Shown: positions 18,394 through 27,609, counted from the stretch's first letter. The stretch: DNA of 64,000 nucleotides from Legionella steelei (GCF_001468005.1 NZ_LNYY01000019.1:270687-334686), one strand, 5' to 3'. Numbers and translations are program-made. Notes: generated from the sequence alone by a model not told the origin.

Positions 18394-20835
18394 ATGTCCA
18401 CTGAAATTATTGAGACTTCGAATGAGACAGAAAATCTGTCAAATATACCTGTATTACCATTAAGAGACGTAGTGGTCTACCCTCATATGGTTATTCCTTT
18501 GTTTGTTGGGCGAGGAAAATCAATTAAAGCCTTAGAAGCGGCTATGGTTGATAGCAAACAAATCTTTTTAGTGGCGCAGAAAAAGTCGTCGAATGACGAT
18601 CCGAGTGAGGCGGATATTTTCCAAGTTGGAACGTTATCTAGTGTGCTGCAGCTATTAAAATTACCAGATGGAACCGTAAAGGTTTTAGTCGAAGGTGAAA
18701 AACGGGCTAAAGCAAAAGAATACAATCAGACCAAAGGATATCTAGAAGCTGACCTAGAATTATTGGACGATGAAAATGCCGCGGTGCAAGAACCAGATGT
18801 TAGCATTTTAATGCGTTCTTTAATGTCTCAGTTTGAACAATACATTAAGCTTAATAAAAAAATTCCACCAGAGGTTTTATCTCCTCTTGCTGGGATAGAA
18901 GAACCAGGCCGTTTAGCAGATACCATTGCGGCACATTTAACATTGAAGGTAGATGATAAACAAGAGCTACTGGAAACTTTAGATGTGGGTACTCGTCTTG
19001 AGCGTTTAATGTCTGCTATAGAAAACGAAATTGACTTATTACATGTTGAAAAGCGTGTGAGAGGCCGAGTTAAGCGACAAATGGAGAAAAGTCAGCGCGA
19101 GTATTATCTCAATGAGCAAATGAAAGCGATCCAAAAAGAGTTAGGCGAGTTAGGCGAAGAAGGAAATGAAATTGAACAATTAGAAAATTCAATTAACAAA
19201 GCCGGAATGACCAAAGAAGCAAAAGAAAAATCGCTCGCTGAACTTCATAAATTAAAAATGATGTCACCCATGTCTGCTGAGGCGACAGTTATACGCAACT
19301 ATCTTGATTGGATGCTTACAGTTCCCTGGAAAAAGAGAACTAAAATTCAATTTGACTTACTCAAAGCAGAAAAATTATTAGATAAAGAACATTATGGTCT
19401 TGAGCGGGTTAAAGAGCGCATTATTGAATATCTGGCTGTTCAACAACGTGTAAAACGCTTAAAAGGCCCAATACTTTGTCTGGTTGGACCTCCAGGGGTA
19501 GGTAAAACATCATTAGGACAATCGATTGCAAATGCTACAGGCCGTACATTTATTCGTATTGCTTTGGGTGGTGTAAGAGATGAAGCAGAGATTCGTGGTC
19601 ACAGACGAACTTATATTGGATCTATGCCTGGTAAAATTATTCAAAAATTATGTAAGGCTGGGGTGAAAAATCCACTCATTATGTTGGATGAGGTGGATAA
19701 AATGGCTATGGATTTTCGTGGTGATCCTGCTGCCGCATTACTTGAAGTGTTGGATCCAGAGCAAAATCATACGTTTAACGATCATTATCTTGAAGTAGAT
19801 TATGATTTGAGTGACGTTATGTTTATTGCGACAGCAAATTCTCTGGAAATTCCTGCGCCGCTATTAGATAGAATGGAAGTGATTCGACTTGCAGGGTATA
19901 CAGAAGACGAGAAAGTAAGTATTGCCGAAAAATATCTTGTTCCAAAACAAGTTGTCTTGAATGGTTTGAGTAATCAAGAAATACACATTAGTGAAGGCGC
20001 GATTCGAGAGGTGATTCGTCACTACACTAGAGAGGCTGGCGTTCGTAACTTAGAACGAGATATTGCGAGTGTATGTAGAAAAGTTGTAAAAGAAATTCTA
20101 TCCAATAAAAAAGTTAAAAAAATGAATGTAACTACAAGTAATATTGAAAAATATTTGGGTGTGAAAAAATTTCGATATGGCTTGGCTGAAGAGTTTGACC
20201 AGGTTGGTCAAGTTACAGGTTTGGCGTGGACCAGTGTGGGGGGAGAGTTGCTAACAATAGAAGCATCAATGATGCCAGGCAAAGGCAAGGTCACACATAC
20301 AGGTCAATTGGGTGAGGTCATGCAGGAATCTATCCATGCAGCGATGACTGTAGTACGTAGTCGAGCTGCAAAGTTTGGCTTGGCTGATGATTTTTATGAT
20401 AAGAATGATTTCCATGTCCACGTTCCAGAAGGGGCTACACCCAAAGATGGTCCAAGTGCGGGTATTGGTATGTGTACTGTTTTGGTTTCTGTAGTGACGC
20501 ATATCCCTGTTAAAGCAGATGTAGCGATGACGGGAGAAATTACGTTGAGAGGGCAGGTATTACCAATTGGTGGCCTTAAAGAGAAATTATTGGCGGCTCA
20601 TCGCGGCGGAATTAAGCATGTCATTATTCCCGAGGAAAATGTAAAAGACCTGGAAGAGATTCCAGATAATGTTTTGCGTAAGCTAACAATTCATCCAGTT
20701 AAGACCATAGAACAGGTCTTAGAACTGGCTTTACAACGCAGTCCTTGGCTAGATAAGCCAACAAATGTACAATCTGAAGCTTTAGTGGGTAAACGATCAA
20801 AAAAAATTAAAAATAATGATTTACATACCCATTAA
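18394..20835 (+). CDS. lon: ATP-dependent Lon protease
   Basis: Lon degrades misfolded and short-lived regulatory proteins in the cytoplasm. The 813-residue protein has the N-terminal LON substrate domain (about 15-205), a coiled coil, the AAA+ module with GPPGVGKTSLG and a Walker B ending MLDEVDKM, and the protease domain. The catalytic Ser-Lys dyad is S688 (KDGPSAGIG) and K731 (PIGGLKEKLLAAHRGG). It follows clpX after 162 bases that include a hairpin, so it is probably transcribed on its own as well. Confidence 0.98.
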   Translation: MSTEIIETSNETENLSNIPVLPLRDVVVYPHMVIPLFVGRGKSIKALEAAMVDSKQIFLVAQKKSSNDDPSEADIFQVGTLSSVLQLLKLPDGTVKVLVEGEKRAKAKEYNQTKGYLEADLELLDDENAAVQEPDVSILMRSLMSQFEQYIKLNKKIPPEVLSPLAGIEEPGRLADTIAAHLTLKVDDKQELLETLDVGTRLERLMSAIENEIDLLHVEKRVRGRVKRQMEKSQREYYLNEQMKAIQKELGELGEEGNEIEQLENSINKAGMTKEAKEKSLAELHKLKMMSPMSAEATVIRNYLDWMLTVPWKKRTKIQFDLLKAEKLLDKEHYGLERVKERIIEYLAVQQRVKRLKGPILCLVGPPGVGKTSLGQSIANATGRTFIRIALGGVRDEAEIRGHRRTYIGSMPGKIIQKLCKAGVKNPLIMLDEVDKMAMDFRGDPAAALLEVLDPEQNHTFNDHYLEVDYDLSDVMFIATANSLEIPAPLLDRMEVIRLAGYTEDEKVSIAEKYLVPKQVVLNGLSNQEIHISEGAIREVIRHYTREAGVRNLERDIASVCRKVVKEILSNKKVKKMNVTTSNIEKYLGVKKFRYGLAEEFDQVGQVTGLAWTSVGGELLTIEASMMPGKGKVTHTGQLGEVMQESIHAAMTVVRSRAAKFGLADDFYDKNDFHVHVPEGATPKDGPSAGIGMCTVLVSVVTHIPVKADVAMTGEITLRGQVLPIGGLKEKLLAAHRGGIKHVIIPEENVKDLEEIPDNVLRKLTIHPVKTIEQVLELALQRSPWLDKPTNVQSEALVGKRSKKIKNNDLHTH

Positions 20836-20858
20836 TTAGAGGTATATTTCGTTTCGTA

Positions 20859-20875
20859 GCCCGCCACTAGCGGGC
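20859..20875. repeat. Short GC-rich hairpin between lon and hupB
   Basis: The arms gcccgc (20859-20864) and gcgggc (20870-20875) flank loop cacta, starting 23 bases after the lon stop and 91 bases before hupB. A weak terminator or a minimal repeat are both possible. Confidence 0.4.
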
Positions 20876-20965
20876 GCTGCAAGGAAGTAACTACTTGACC
20901 GGTTGATTTGATGAGTTTAATTAAATTAACTTGAAGTATGGAAGATTAACTGTATAGGGGAAGCA

Positions 20966-21244
20966 ATGAATAAGAGCGAATTAGTTGATGCTATAGCAAG
21001 TGGTTCGGGTTTAACTAAAGCTGACGCCAGCAGAGTTCTCGAAACTTTTACTAGTACTATTACTGATGCCTTAAAAAGCGGCGATCAAGTAGTAATACCT
21101 GGTTTCGGATCTTTTTCAACAGGCAATCGTTCAGCACGTACTGGTAGAAACCCACAAACTGGTAAAATTATTCAGATTAAAGCGTCACGAGTAGCCAAGT
21201 TTAAAGCGGGTAAAAACCTGAAAGAAGCGGTGCAAGAAGCATAA
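20966..21244 (+). CDS. hupB: DNA-binding protein HU
   Basis: HU bends and compacts DNA as a dimer. The 92-residue protein has the HU fold with the signature GFGSFSTGNRSARTGRNPQTGK (about residues 46-67), which forms the DNA-grasping arms, and the helix MNKSELVDAIA at the N-terminus. The start follows aggggaa. The order lon-hupB-ppiD is common in gamma-proteobacteria. Two tRNAs and a terminator follow, so HU and the tRNAs may share a transcript. Confidence 0.96.
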   Translation: MNKSELVDAIASGSGLTKADASRVLETFTSTITDALKSGDQVVIPGFGSFSTGNRSARTGRNPQTGKIIQIKASRVAKFKAGKNLKEAVQEA

Positions 21245-21251
21245 GTTTTCA

Positions 21252-21327
21252 GGGTGCTTAGCTCAGCTGGGAGAGCATCGCCCTTACAAGGCGAGGGTCG
21301 TAGGTTCGATCCCTACAGCACCCACCA
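21252..21327 (+). tRNA. tRNA-Val (TAC)
   Basis: This 76-base cloverleaf has acceptor arms GGGTGCT/AGCACCC, anticodon TAC in the loop of CGCCCTTACAAGGCG, T-loop GTTCGATCC and an encoded CCA. It starts eight bases after the hupB stop. Confidence 0.95.
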
Positions 21328-21333
21328 AGTAAT

Positions 21334-21410
21334 GGAGTGGTAGTTCAGTTGGTCAGAATACCGGCCTGTCACGCCGGGGGTCGCGGGTTCGAGCCCCGTC
21401 CACTCCGCCA
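21334..21410 (+). tRNA. tRNA-Asp (GTC)
   Basis: This 77-base cloverleaf has acceptor arms GGAGTGG/CCACTCC, anticodon GTC in CCTGTCACG and an encoded CCA. It lies six bases after tRNA-Val and directly before an intrinsic terminator. Confidence 0.95.
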
Positions 21411-21414
21411 GATT

Positions 21415-21440
21415 AACGCGCCGAAAGGCGCGTTTTTTTT
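21415..21440 (+). terminator. Intrinsic terminator after tRNA-Asp
   Basis: The stem aacgcgcc/ggcgcgtt with a gaaa tetraloop is followed by a run of T. It would end the hupB-tRNA-Val-tRNA-Asp transcript. This is the clearest Rho-independent terminator in the window. Confidence 0.92.
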
Positions 21441-21599
21441 ATCTGGAAAGAAATTTTTACTTCAAAATTTATCCCCTAATCTTTTTTTTAGTTCAAGTGA
21501 AGGTGTGAAAAAGAAGTAATGTATTCATTTCAACTTTTAATTATCTAACTGATTTTAGAAAGAAATTTTTTGTTGAGTAAGTGTTTTATAGTTTTTGTT

Positions 21600-21626
21600 T
21601 TGATTTTTTGCAGTCAGGGTTATAAT
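21600..21626 (+). promoter_or_regulatory. Likely sigma-70 promoter of ppiD
   Basis: A perfect TATAAT (21621-21626) is preceded by TTGATT (21600-21605) with a 15-base spacer. It lies 52 bases before the ppiD ATG and after the tRNA terminator. The short spacer makes the -35 assignment uncertain. Confidence 0.5.
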
Positions 21627-21677
21627 GCCCTCGCTAAATTGAATAGAGCCTTAATTAAATAATATGGATCTCGCGAC

Positions 21678-23555
21678 ATGTTACAAAAGTTAAATGAACG
21701 TATACAGGGTGTTGTAGCTTGGTTAGTAGTTATCTTAATCGGTATTACGTTTACACTTTTTGGTGTGGATTATTATCTACAATCGCGTCAAACGACAAAC
21801 GCTAAGGTAACCGTCAATGGTCAACCTGTAACATTACAGGCATTTGAAACCAATTATAGACGTGCTCGTTCTATGCAAGATGTTGAGCAAATGACTGCTG
21901 CTGATGAAAAAAAATTGCAAAACCAAGTGTTAGACCAAATGGTTACTAATGAGGTTTTAGTGCAATCTGCACGTAAAAATGGCTTCGACGTCAGCCCAAA
22001 TCAAGCAAATGCAGCGATTTTGAGCATTCCTCAGTTTCAAGAAGACGGTCATTTTTCAGCCCAGAAATATCAACAAGCACTTAATGCTGCTTTATTCACG
22101 CAATCAAGCTTTCAAAATGAAGTAGAACAAGGCATGTTATTAAACCAGCAACGGTTTGCTTTTATGGGGAGCTCCTTTGCTTTGCCCGATGAAATCGACC
22201 GTTTTGTAAGTTTGTATATGCAAAACAGAGACTATGATTATTTAACAATTGCGGCTTCCGCTTTTGACAAAGATGCCCATGTTTCTTCAGAAGAGGTTGC
22301 TGATTATTATAAGAAGCATAAAAAAGAATTTATGAGTCCAGAACAAGTCAGCATAGATTATGTTAGTTTGTCTATGCATGATATTAAGGACAAAATTAAA
22401 ATATCTGATGAAGATGCAAAACGTTATTATGAAGAAAATCAAAGTAACTATTTGATTCCAGCAAGTTGGCAGGTTGCTCATATTTTATTTGCTGCTCCTG
22501 AAAATGCCAGCCAAGCTGATTTGAAAAAAGTTCAGAAAAAAGCAAATGATGTATATCAGTTATTACAAAAAAATCCAGAACAATTCGAACATTTTGTTTC
22601 AACAATATCAGATGATAAGCTTTCTATTGCTGACAAGGGGGTTCTTCCTTGGATTACAGCGGGTGGACAAAATAACTACAATCAAATTTTATCTAATTTA
22701 ACAAAACCGGGGCAGATTTCTTCCCCTGAAAAAACGAAACATGGATATGAAATTTTTAAGCTTATTGCTTATAAGCCTGTTTCAACAAAATCTTTTTCCG
22801 AAGTAGAAGCATCTATTAAGGAACAATTGGTTGCTGAAGGTGCTCAAACTAAATATACACAGGCTTTAGAACAGTTATCTGATTTAAGTTATCAGTCACC
22901 AGATTCGCTTCAACCTGTAGCTGATGCATTAAATCTAAAAATTGAAAAAGCACAGCCTTTTTCACGCGCAGGTGGTACAGATAGCATTACAAAAAACAAA
23001 CAAGTACTGAATACGGCATTTAGTCATGATGTACTTGATCTAGGAAACAATAGTGAACCGATCCAAATTGATAATGATTCAGTTGTGGTCATACGTGTTG
23101 ATCAACATTGGGCGGAGAAAGAACAGCCTTTAGAAGCTGTTCAAGAGCAAATCAGCAAAATTTTAGTTAATAAAATGGCTGAAGCTAAAGCGAAAAAAAT
23201 TGGGATGAATTTATTAAACCCAGTTGAGGATAAGAAACAACAAGAACTGATTAGTAGTAATAAATTATCGTGGAAATCAGTAGTTAAATCTACTCGTGAC
23301 AATGATAAAGTTGATACTGATATTAATGACATGGCATTCAATTTATTAAGACCAGAAAGCCGCGATGGTCTGGTTATGCCAAATGGTGATTATGTAGTGG
23401 TCAGATTAAAACAGATACATGATGGCAAATTAAGTACGTTAGACAGGGAGCAACAAGATAGCTTAATTCAACAAATCGAAGCAAGCTACGGCATGATGGA
23501 TTATGACTTGTATGTAAAAAGTTTAATTAATCGAGCACAAATTGTTAAGCACTAG
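21678..23555 (+). CDS. ppiD: PpiD/SurA-type periplasmic peptidyl-prolyl isomerase chaperone
   Basis: PpiD is an inner-membrane-anchored chaperone near the Sec translocon that helps outer-membrane proteins fold. The 625-residue protein has one N-terminal membrane helix (about 12-32, VVAWLVVILIGITFTLFGVDYY) and a SurA-like helical domain (about 40-190). A parvulin domain spans about 262-365 (WQVAHILFA...GVLPWITAGGQNN...TKHGYEIFKL), and a helical C-terminal part follows. Its position after hupB matches E. coli. Some parvulin active-site residues look changed, as in E. coli PpiD, which has little isomerase activity. Confidence 0.93.
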   Translation: MLQKLNERIQGVVAWLVVILIGITFTLFGVDYYLQSRQTTNAKVTVNGQPVTLQAFETNYRRARSMQDVEQMTAADEKKLQNQVLDQMVTNEVLVQSARKNGFDVSPNQANAAILSIPQFQEDGHFSAQKYQQALNAALFTQSSFQNEVEQGMLLNQQRFAFMGSSFALPDEIDRFVSLYMQNRDYDYLTIAASAFDKDAHVSSEEVADYYKKHKKEFMSPEQVSIDYVSLSMHDIKDKIKISDEDAKRYYEENQSNYLIPASWQVAHILFAAPENASQADLKKVQKKANDVYQLLQKNPEQFEHFVSTISDDKLSIADKGVLPWITAGGQNNYNQILSNLTKPGQISSPEKTKHGYEIFKLIAYKPVSTKSFSEVEASIKEQLVAEGAQTKYTQALEQLSDLSYQSPDSLQPVADALNLKIEKAQPFSRAGGTDSITKNKQVLNTAFSHDVLDLGNNSEPIQIDNDSVVVIRVDQHWAEKEQPLEAVQEQISKILVNKMAEAKAKKIGMNLLNPVEDKKQQELISSNKLSWKSVVKSTRDNDKVDTDINDMAFNLLRPESRDGLVMPNGDYVVVRLKQIHDGKLSTLDREQQDSLIQQIEASYGMMDYDLYVKSLINRAQIVKH

Positions 23556-23675
23556 GTTTTATAGACAAACGTGTTGGCTTGAGCTTCATGGTTTTTGATT
23601 TTTCATTTGAAAATTAATGTCCTAGGATCCAGATAGCAGAGTTTGCCTATATAACCCAATTTATAGGAGATCTCT

Positions 23676-25043
23676 ATGTCTGGTTTAACTACGAAATTTA
23701 CTGATTATAAATTAAAGATATTATATGGAAACTTACTAAAGCATTATAAAAGTCTAGAAGGGGCAGGCATTTATGAGATGCACAGCCAAATGCTTGCAGA
23801 ACTACAATCTGCTATGTTTTACCAACCCAATAGCCCGTTTTATCATTTAGATCTTGCGGAGAAAGCTAAAGCATACCAGGCGTTTGATACAATTTTTCGA
23901 GCACTACCAATATATCAACAGCATCCTCCTCAACAACCAGCGTTTAATCCTCCTATACCTCAATTTAGACCAACTGTTTATGTTGAGATTCATGAGCATA
24001 ATTATTACAATAATACTGATTCAACACTTTTAAACTGCATACTCTTAGATTCTATGCTACATAATCACCATGGGCCTGGTTATCATAGAGGTAGTTGTTT
24101 GCCTTCAAATAGCCATGGGCACGGCACAAATGACGATTTAACTAAATTGATTGCTTTCCTGCTCATTTTAGCTTTAGCCTTAGTTGCTGTAGTTTTAGCT
24201 TTCCTTGCTATGGCTTATATGATAAATGAATTTGCAGACAGTATGGAACGCTTTTGGTATGGTGAAGGTTGGCTGAAGGGCGCATTAATGTTTGCTACTT
24301 CTATTGGTTTTGGTGCTGGATCAGCTTTTTTAACAATGAATTTTGGCGCTGCACCATTAATTGCACTTGCAATAGCAGCAGGATGTAATCCAGTTGGTGT
24401 AGTGGCTATAGGTGTGGTACTGCTTGGAGTTATTGGTGCCGGTGTAGGCGCTTTTGCAATGAGTCTTCTTTATGATTCTGCCAATAAATCTGCGAATAAA
24501 GAGTCTATGGATCCAGCTGACCCAGATCGATTTAGATTAACGGCTAGTGATGAAGCTTTTTTACGTGATAAAAAAAATATGGATCCTATGGCAGTAAAAT
24601 GCGCTATGATCGCATATCGTGCTGAAATGGCAAAATTATTAGGTAATGAAAAAGCGATACCTTCCTTTTTTAATCGTGATAAGGGCGTTCAGAAATTACT
24701 CACCGAATTAAGACAACTTCGTAGAGGAGAAGTGAGTGTTGTGGATGTTGGTGGTTTACACTTTGATTGTAAAATTCCTCCAAGAACTTATGTTCCAGTT
24801 CTAGTTCAACAAACTCCGTCATATTATGAGCAGCCTCCTGCGTATCATGCTCCTACATATCAAACGCAAGAATCTCAAGATCCAACGAATCTAACCCCTG
24901 TATATCAGCGATATCAACCTCAGATGTATCAGGATGGTAGGCAGCAATCTCCTTCATATGAAGCACCTACGTATCAACCATATCAAGATCCTTCAAGCCA
25001 TGTTGATGCATATACTCCTTCGGCTCCTTATCAATTTCAATAA
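23676..25043 (+). CDS. Unknown membrane protein with Pro/Tyr/Gln-rich C-terminal tail
   Basis: I do not recognise this 455-residue protein. Residues 1-80 are helical and soluble. A Pro-rich stretch (81-100) and a His/Asn-rich stretch (105-150, HEHNYYNN, NHHGPGYHRG, NSHGHG) follow. Residues 156-184 form a strong membrane helix, and 202-265 hold further Ala/Gly-rich hydrophobic helices (GFGAGSAFLTMNFGAAPLIA and VGVVAIGVVLLGVIGAGVGAF). After a charged domain (270-360), residues 378-455 are a low-complexity tail with repeated P-x-Y motifs (PSYYEQPPAYHAPTYQ, PSYEAPTYQPY, SAPYQFQ). The start follows ataggag. It is monocistronic with a hairpin after it. A secreted Dot/Icm substrate or an envelope protein is possible; neither is shown. 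Confidence 0.75.
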   Translation: MSGLTTKFTDYKLKILYGNLLKHYKSLEGAGIYEMHSQMLAELQSAMFYQPNSPFYHLDLAEKAKAYQAFDTIFRALPIYQQHPPQQPAFNPPIPQFRPTVYVEIHEHNYYNNTDSTLLNCILLDSMLHNHHGPGYHRGSCLPSNSHGHGTNDDLTKLIAFLLILALALVAVVLAFLAMAYMINEFADSMERFWYGEGWLKGALMFATSIGFGAGSAFLTMNFGAAPLIALAIAAGCNPVGVVAIGVVLLGVIGAGVGAFAMSLLYDSANKSANKESMDPADPDRFRLTASDEAFLRDKKNMDPMAVKCAMIAYRAEMAKLLGNEKAIPSFFNRDKGVQKLLTELRQLRRGEVSVVDVGGLHFDCKIPPRTYVPVLVQQTPSYYEQPPAYHAPTYQTQESQDPTNLTPVYQRYQPQMYQDGRQQSPSYEAPTYQPYQDPSSHVDAYTPSAPYQFQ

Positions 25044-25053
25044 TAATGTTTCA

Positions 25054-25080
25054 ACCGAGTAAAGATTTTCTTTACTCGGT
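25054..25080 (+). terminator. Perfect 12-bp hairpin after the Pro/Tyr-tail gene
   Basis: The arms accgagtaaaga (25054-25065) and tctttactcggt (25069-25080) are perfectly complementary with a three-base loop, 11 bases after the stop codon. There is no clear T-run on the plus strand, but stem strength and position suggest termination. Confidence 0.65.
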
Positions 25081-25125
25081 CACTTGTCTAATATAGCGAT
25101 TTTTTTCTTTTTATTATGTTGAATT

Positions 25126-25683
25126 TTATTTATTCGAAGTAAACGGAAGCATACGCTTTAATACCTCATCTTTGCGAATGACATGATGATACAGTGCTGC
25201 AAGGAAATGAATGCCAACGAGAATCAGAATGATAAAGGCAATTGTTTCATGGGCTGAGAACATCATATTACCAAGCTGTTCACTCGTCGGAATAAGGCAC
25301 GGTATAGTGAACCAGCCAAAAAAGTTAATCGGTTTGCCATCAGAGCAAGTTAATAGGTAGCCAACAAGTGGCATCAATATTATAAGAATAAAAAGAACAT
25401 GATGGACCAATTTAGAAATAAAGTATTGCCATCGCGGTTGATTTTCTGGGGGGAGGGGTTTAATACTAATAATATGCCAAATATAGAATAAAATTCCGAG
25501 CACTAAAACAGTTACACCCACTGATTTATGCAGCATCATATAGAGTGGTATCAGCGGAGAGTTCTCACTAAGAGACCAGACGAAATAAAATTGAGCGGCA
25601 ATTAAAATAAAAATCAACCAATGTAGAAGTTTTGTGATACTGCCAAAACGTTTCAGTGTATTCCTTAACATGCAGTTCCCCAT
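25126..25683 (-). CDS. Cytochrome b561 family protein
   Basis: The 185-residue protein has four predicted membrane helices with paired His residues: LLHWLIFILI (about 18-27), MLHKSVGVTVLVLGILFYIWH, KLVHHVLFILIILMPLVGYLL and FSAHETIAFIILILVGIHFLAALYHH. This is the cytochrome b561/CybB plan, in which two b hemes carry electrons across or within the inner membrane, often from ubiquinol or to superoxide. An internal ATG four codons downstream (MLRNTLKRF) is an alternative start. It is a single-gene unit. Confidence 0.87.
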   Translation of the reverse strand: MGNCMLRNTLKRFGSITKLLHWLIFILIAAQFYFVWSLSENSPLIPLYMMLHKSVGVTVLVLGILFYIWHIISIKPLPPENQPRWQYFISKLVHHVLFILIILMPLVGYLLTCSDGKPINFFGWFTIPCLIPTSEQLGNMMFSAHETIAFIILILVGIHFLAALYHHVIRKDEVLKRMLPFTSNK

Positions 25684-25869
25684 TAACGTAAGATAAAGTT
25701 ACTATACCAACGGCCTAAATAATTTCAATAGCGTATGAACCATCCTCTCTATACATATGTGCGCATTGGGTCTTTTGTTGGAGCTGAAGACTATGAATAT
25801 TTTCTTCAAAAGTTAATTTTTTGCTGCAGTATTTAATGAGAAGTTGTTGATTGATTACTGTAAGAAATT

Positions 25870-25957
25870 TGGCGGAGAGACAGGGATTCGAACCCTGGGA
25901 AGGTTGCCCTTCAACGGTTTTCAAGACCGCCGCATTCGACCGCTCTGCCATCTCTCC
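25870..25957 (-). tRNA. tRNA-Ser (TGA)
   Basis: Read on the minus strand, this 88-base tRNA has acceptor arm GGAGAGA pairing with TCTCTCC, anticodon TGA in loop CTTGAAA, a long variable arm typical of class II tRNAs, T-loop GTTCGAATC and an encoded CCA. Confidence 0.95.
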
Positions 25958-26083
25958 AGGCGAGAATACTATCTCAATGACCTAGGTTTTGCAAACATTT
26001 TTTTACGATTCTAAGCGATAAGAGCGTACTTTTTTTTAATGCTGTTTATATTTTTTTCATTCTTTAAAAAAAGCGTAAGAATG

Positions 26084-26112
26084 TTCGCAAATTATATAGT
26101 CATAGGTATAAT
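26084..26112 (+). promoter_or_regulatory. Likely sigma-70 promoter of bamD
   Basis: TTCGCA (26084-26089) and a perfect TATAAT (26107-26112) are separated by 17 bases. The site lies 66 bases before the bamD ATG in an AT-rich spacer. Confidence 0.6.
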
Positions 26113-26178
26113 GTTCCCAAATTTTGTGCTGTTGTGGATGCAACAGATATATATTTATAAATAGGTTAGGTGTAGTTT

Positions 26179-26952
26179 ATGAAACGAATTCAAATGTTGT
26201 TCCTAATAGGTCTTATTGTATCTTTATCTGCATGCAAGACATGGTGGGGGAAAGACGATGAAGATCATAACCCTTATAAAGGAATGACTGCAGAGCAACT
26301 CAATACAGCAGCCCAGAAGGACTTACGTAAAAAAGAATATGCAACAGCAATAAAGCATCTAGAGGCGATAGAAACAATGTATCCCTTTAGTGATTATACA
26401 GAACACTCGCAAATGCAATTAATTTATGCTTATTATAAAAATGAAGACTATCCCTCAGCGGCGGCTACTGCTGAGCGATTCATTCATCTTTATCCACGTG
26501 CTAAAAATGTAGATTACGCCTATTACATGCGTGGTATGGCTAATTTCCAACAAAGCCGTGGCGTTTTTGCAAAGTTCCTGCCGTTGGATGAGTCATGGAG
26601 AGATCCTGGAACACAAACTCAAGCTTACTCTGACTTTGGTATTTTGATTCAAAAATTCCCTGATAGTAAATATAAGGCAAATGCCTTGCAGCGCATGATC
26701 TACTTACGCAATATGTTTGCACAGCATGAATTGAATGTTGCGACATTCTATTTTAAACGCAAGATGTATGTTGCAGCAATCAACAGGGCGAGCTATGTCG
26801 TTAAAAACTATCCCCAAGCGCCAAGTGCGAGACTGGCTTTAGTGGTTATGTATGAAGCGAATATGGCGCTAGGCTTCAAAAAGGCCGCGGATGAAGCGTT
26901 TACTGTTTATAGAGCAACTTATCATACAAATAAAATGGATAGAATTGTCTAA
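26179..26952 (+). CDS. bamD: Outer-membrane assembly lipoprotein BamD (ComL)
   Basis: BamD is the essential lipoprotein of the BAM complex, which inserts beta-barrel proteins into the outer membrane. The 257-residue protein has a lipoprotein signal peptide ending in LSAC (Cys19). TPR-like helical repeats fill the rest (LRKKEYATAIKHLEAIETMYPFSDY, NEDYPSAAATAERFIHLYPRAKN, and KRKMYVAAINRASYVVKNYP), as in known BamD structures. It stands alone behind its own promoter, downstream of the divergent tRNA-Ser. Confidence 0.96.
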   Translation: MKRIQMLFLIGLIVSLSACKTWWGKDDEDHNPYKGMTAEQLNTAAQKDLRKKEYATAIKHLEAIETMYPFSDYTEHSQMQLIYAYYKNEDYPSAAATAERFIHLYPRAKNVDYAYYMRGMANFQQSRGVFAKFLPLDESWRDPGTQTQAYSDFGILIQKFPDSKYKANALQRMIYLRNMFAQHELNVATFYFKRKMYVAAINRASYVVKNYPQAPSARLALVVMYEANMALGFKKAADEAFTVYRATYHTNKMDRIV

Positions 26953-26981
26953 GAAGTTGTCTCATTTTTAAATGGTGAGGC

Positions 26982-27065
26982 TGTAGCCTGCGTGAAGGCG
27001 CTAGCCGTAACCCGAGGTATTGGTGCAGAAAATCTCGGGTTTCACTTCGATTCACCCAGTCTACA
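26982..27065. repeat. Interspersed palindromic repeat, full-length diverged copy
   Basis: The left end is tgtagcctgcgtgaaggcgc with taacccgagg. The right end is ctcgggtttcacttcgattc with acccagtctaca. The arms pair imperfectly. It lies between bamD and the small unknown gene and could form a 3' hairpin for bamD. Confidence 0.7.
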
Positions 27066-27139
27066 AGTCACAAACAAAAGTAATGAATGCTAAAGAAACA
27101 ATTTAATTTATGATTTTATGATGTTTGGGTGGATGTATC

Positions 27140-27562
27140 ATGACAACAGAGGAATTCTTAGAAAAATTTAAAAAAACATATAAGGAATGGGGCAAAGTTA
27201 GAGAGGCGCATTATTCAAAGTTAATCAAGTTTATTGACGAAACTAATCCAAATAGTCCAATGATTTATAATTGTATCAATAATGATTGGATTAATTATAA
27301 AAATCTCATTAGTGTGCTTGGTGAAACTCTAAGTAAACAATTTAATGTAAATGAGCTTTCTCAAGAAGCAAAAAAGTTTTTATCTGATTTTTATAAAGAA
27401 TTGGAACGTTCTTTTTATCTAGAGAGAATTCAATTAATACAGCATATATGCAAGAGAGGCGAGGAAAAAAGGGATCCTCTTCCTATTCCAACTATGGCAG
27501 AACAAATCGATTCGGAAGAAATTCTTCCAGATAATCCAGCACTTTATCAAGTAAGATGGTAG
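27140..27562 (+). CDS. Unknown small charged protein
   Basis: I do not recognise this 140-residue protein. The ATG at 27140 (MTTEEFLEKFKKTYKEWGK) follows the purine-rich stretch tgggtggatg and is preferred over an in-frame TTG at 27125. It is predicted to be mostly helical, soluble and highly charged, with no signal or membrane segment. The C-terminus (EQIDSEEILPDNPALYQVRW) is acidic, then hydrophobic. Small, isolated, charged genes with acidic C-termini are frequent among Legionella type IV effectors, but nothing here proves that. It is flanked on both sides by palindromic repeats. Confidence 0.6.
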   Translation: MTTEEFLEKFKKTYKEWGKVREAHYSKLIKFIDETNPNSPMIYNCINNDWINYKNLISVLGETLSKQFNVNELSQEAKKFLSDFYKELERSFYLERIQLIQHICKRGEEKRDPLPIPTMAEQIDSEEILPDNPALYQVRW

Positions 27563-27609
27563 TATTAGTGGCTGATTGCTGCAGCCTGGAGTACAATATC
27601 CATGAACAG

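Noticed and set aside
21337-21519. 60-residue frame on the plus strand
   Set aside because: It runs through tRNA-Asp and its terminator.
25715-25951. 78-residue frame on the minus strand
   Set aside because: It begins inside tRNA-Ser and has no family features.
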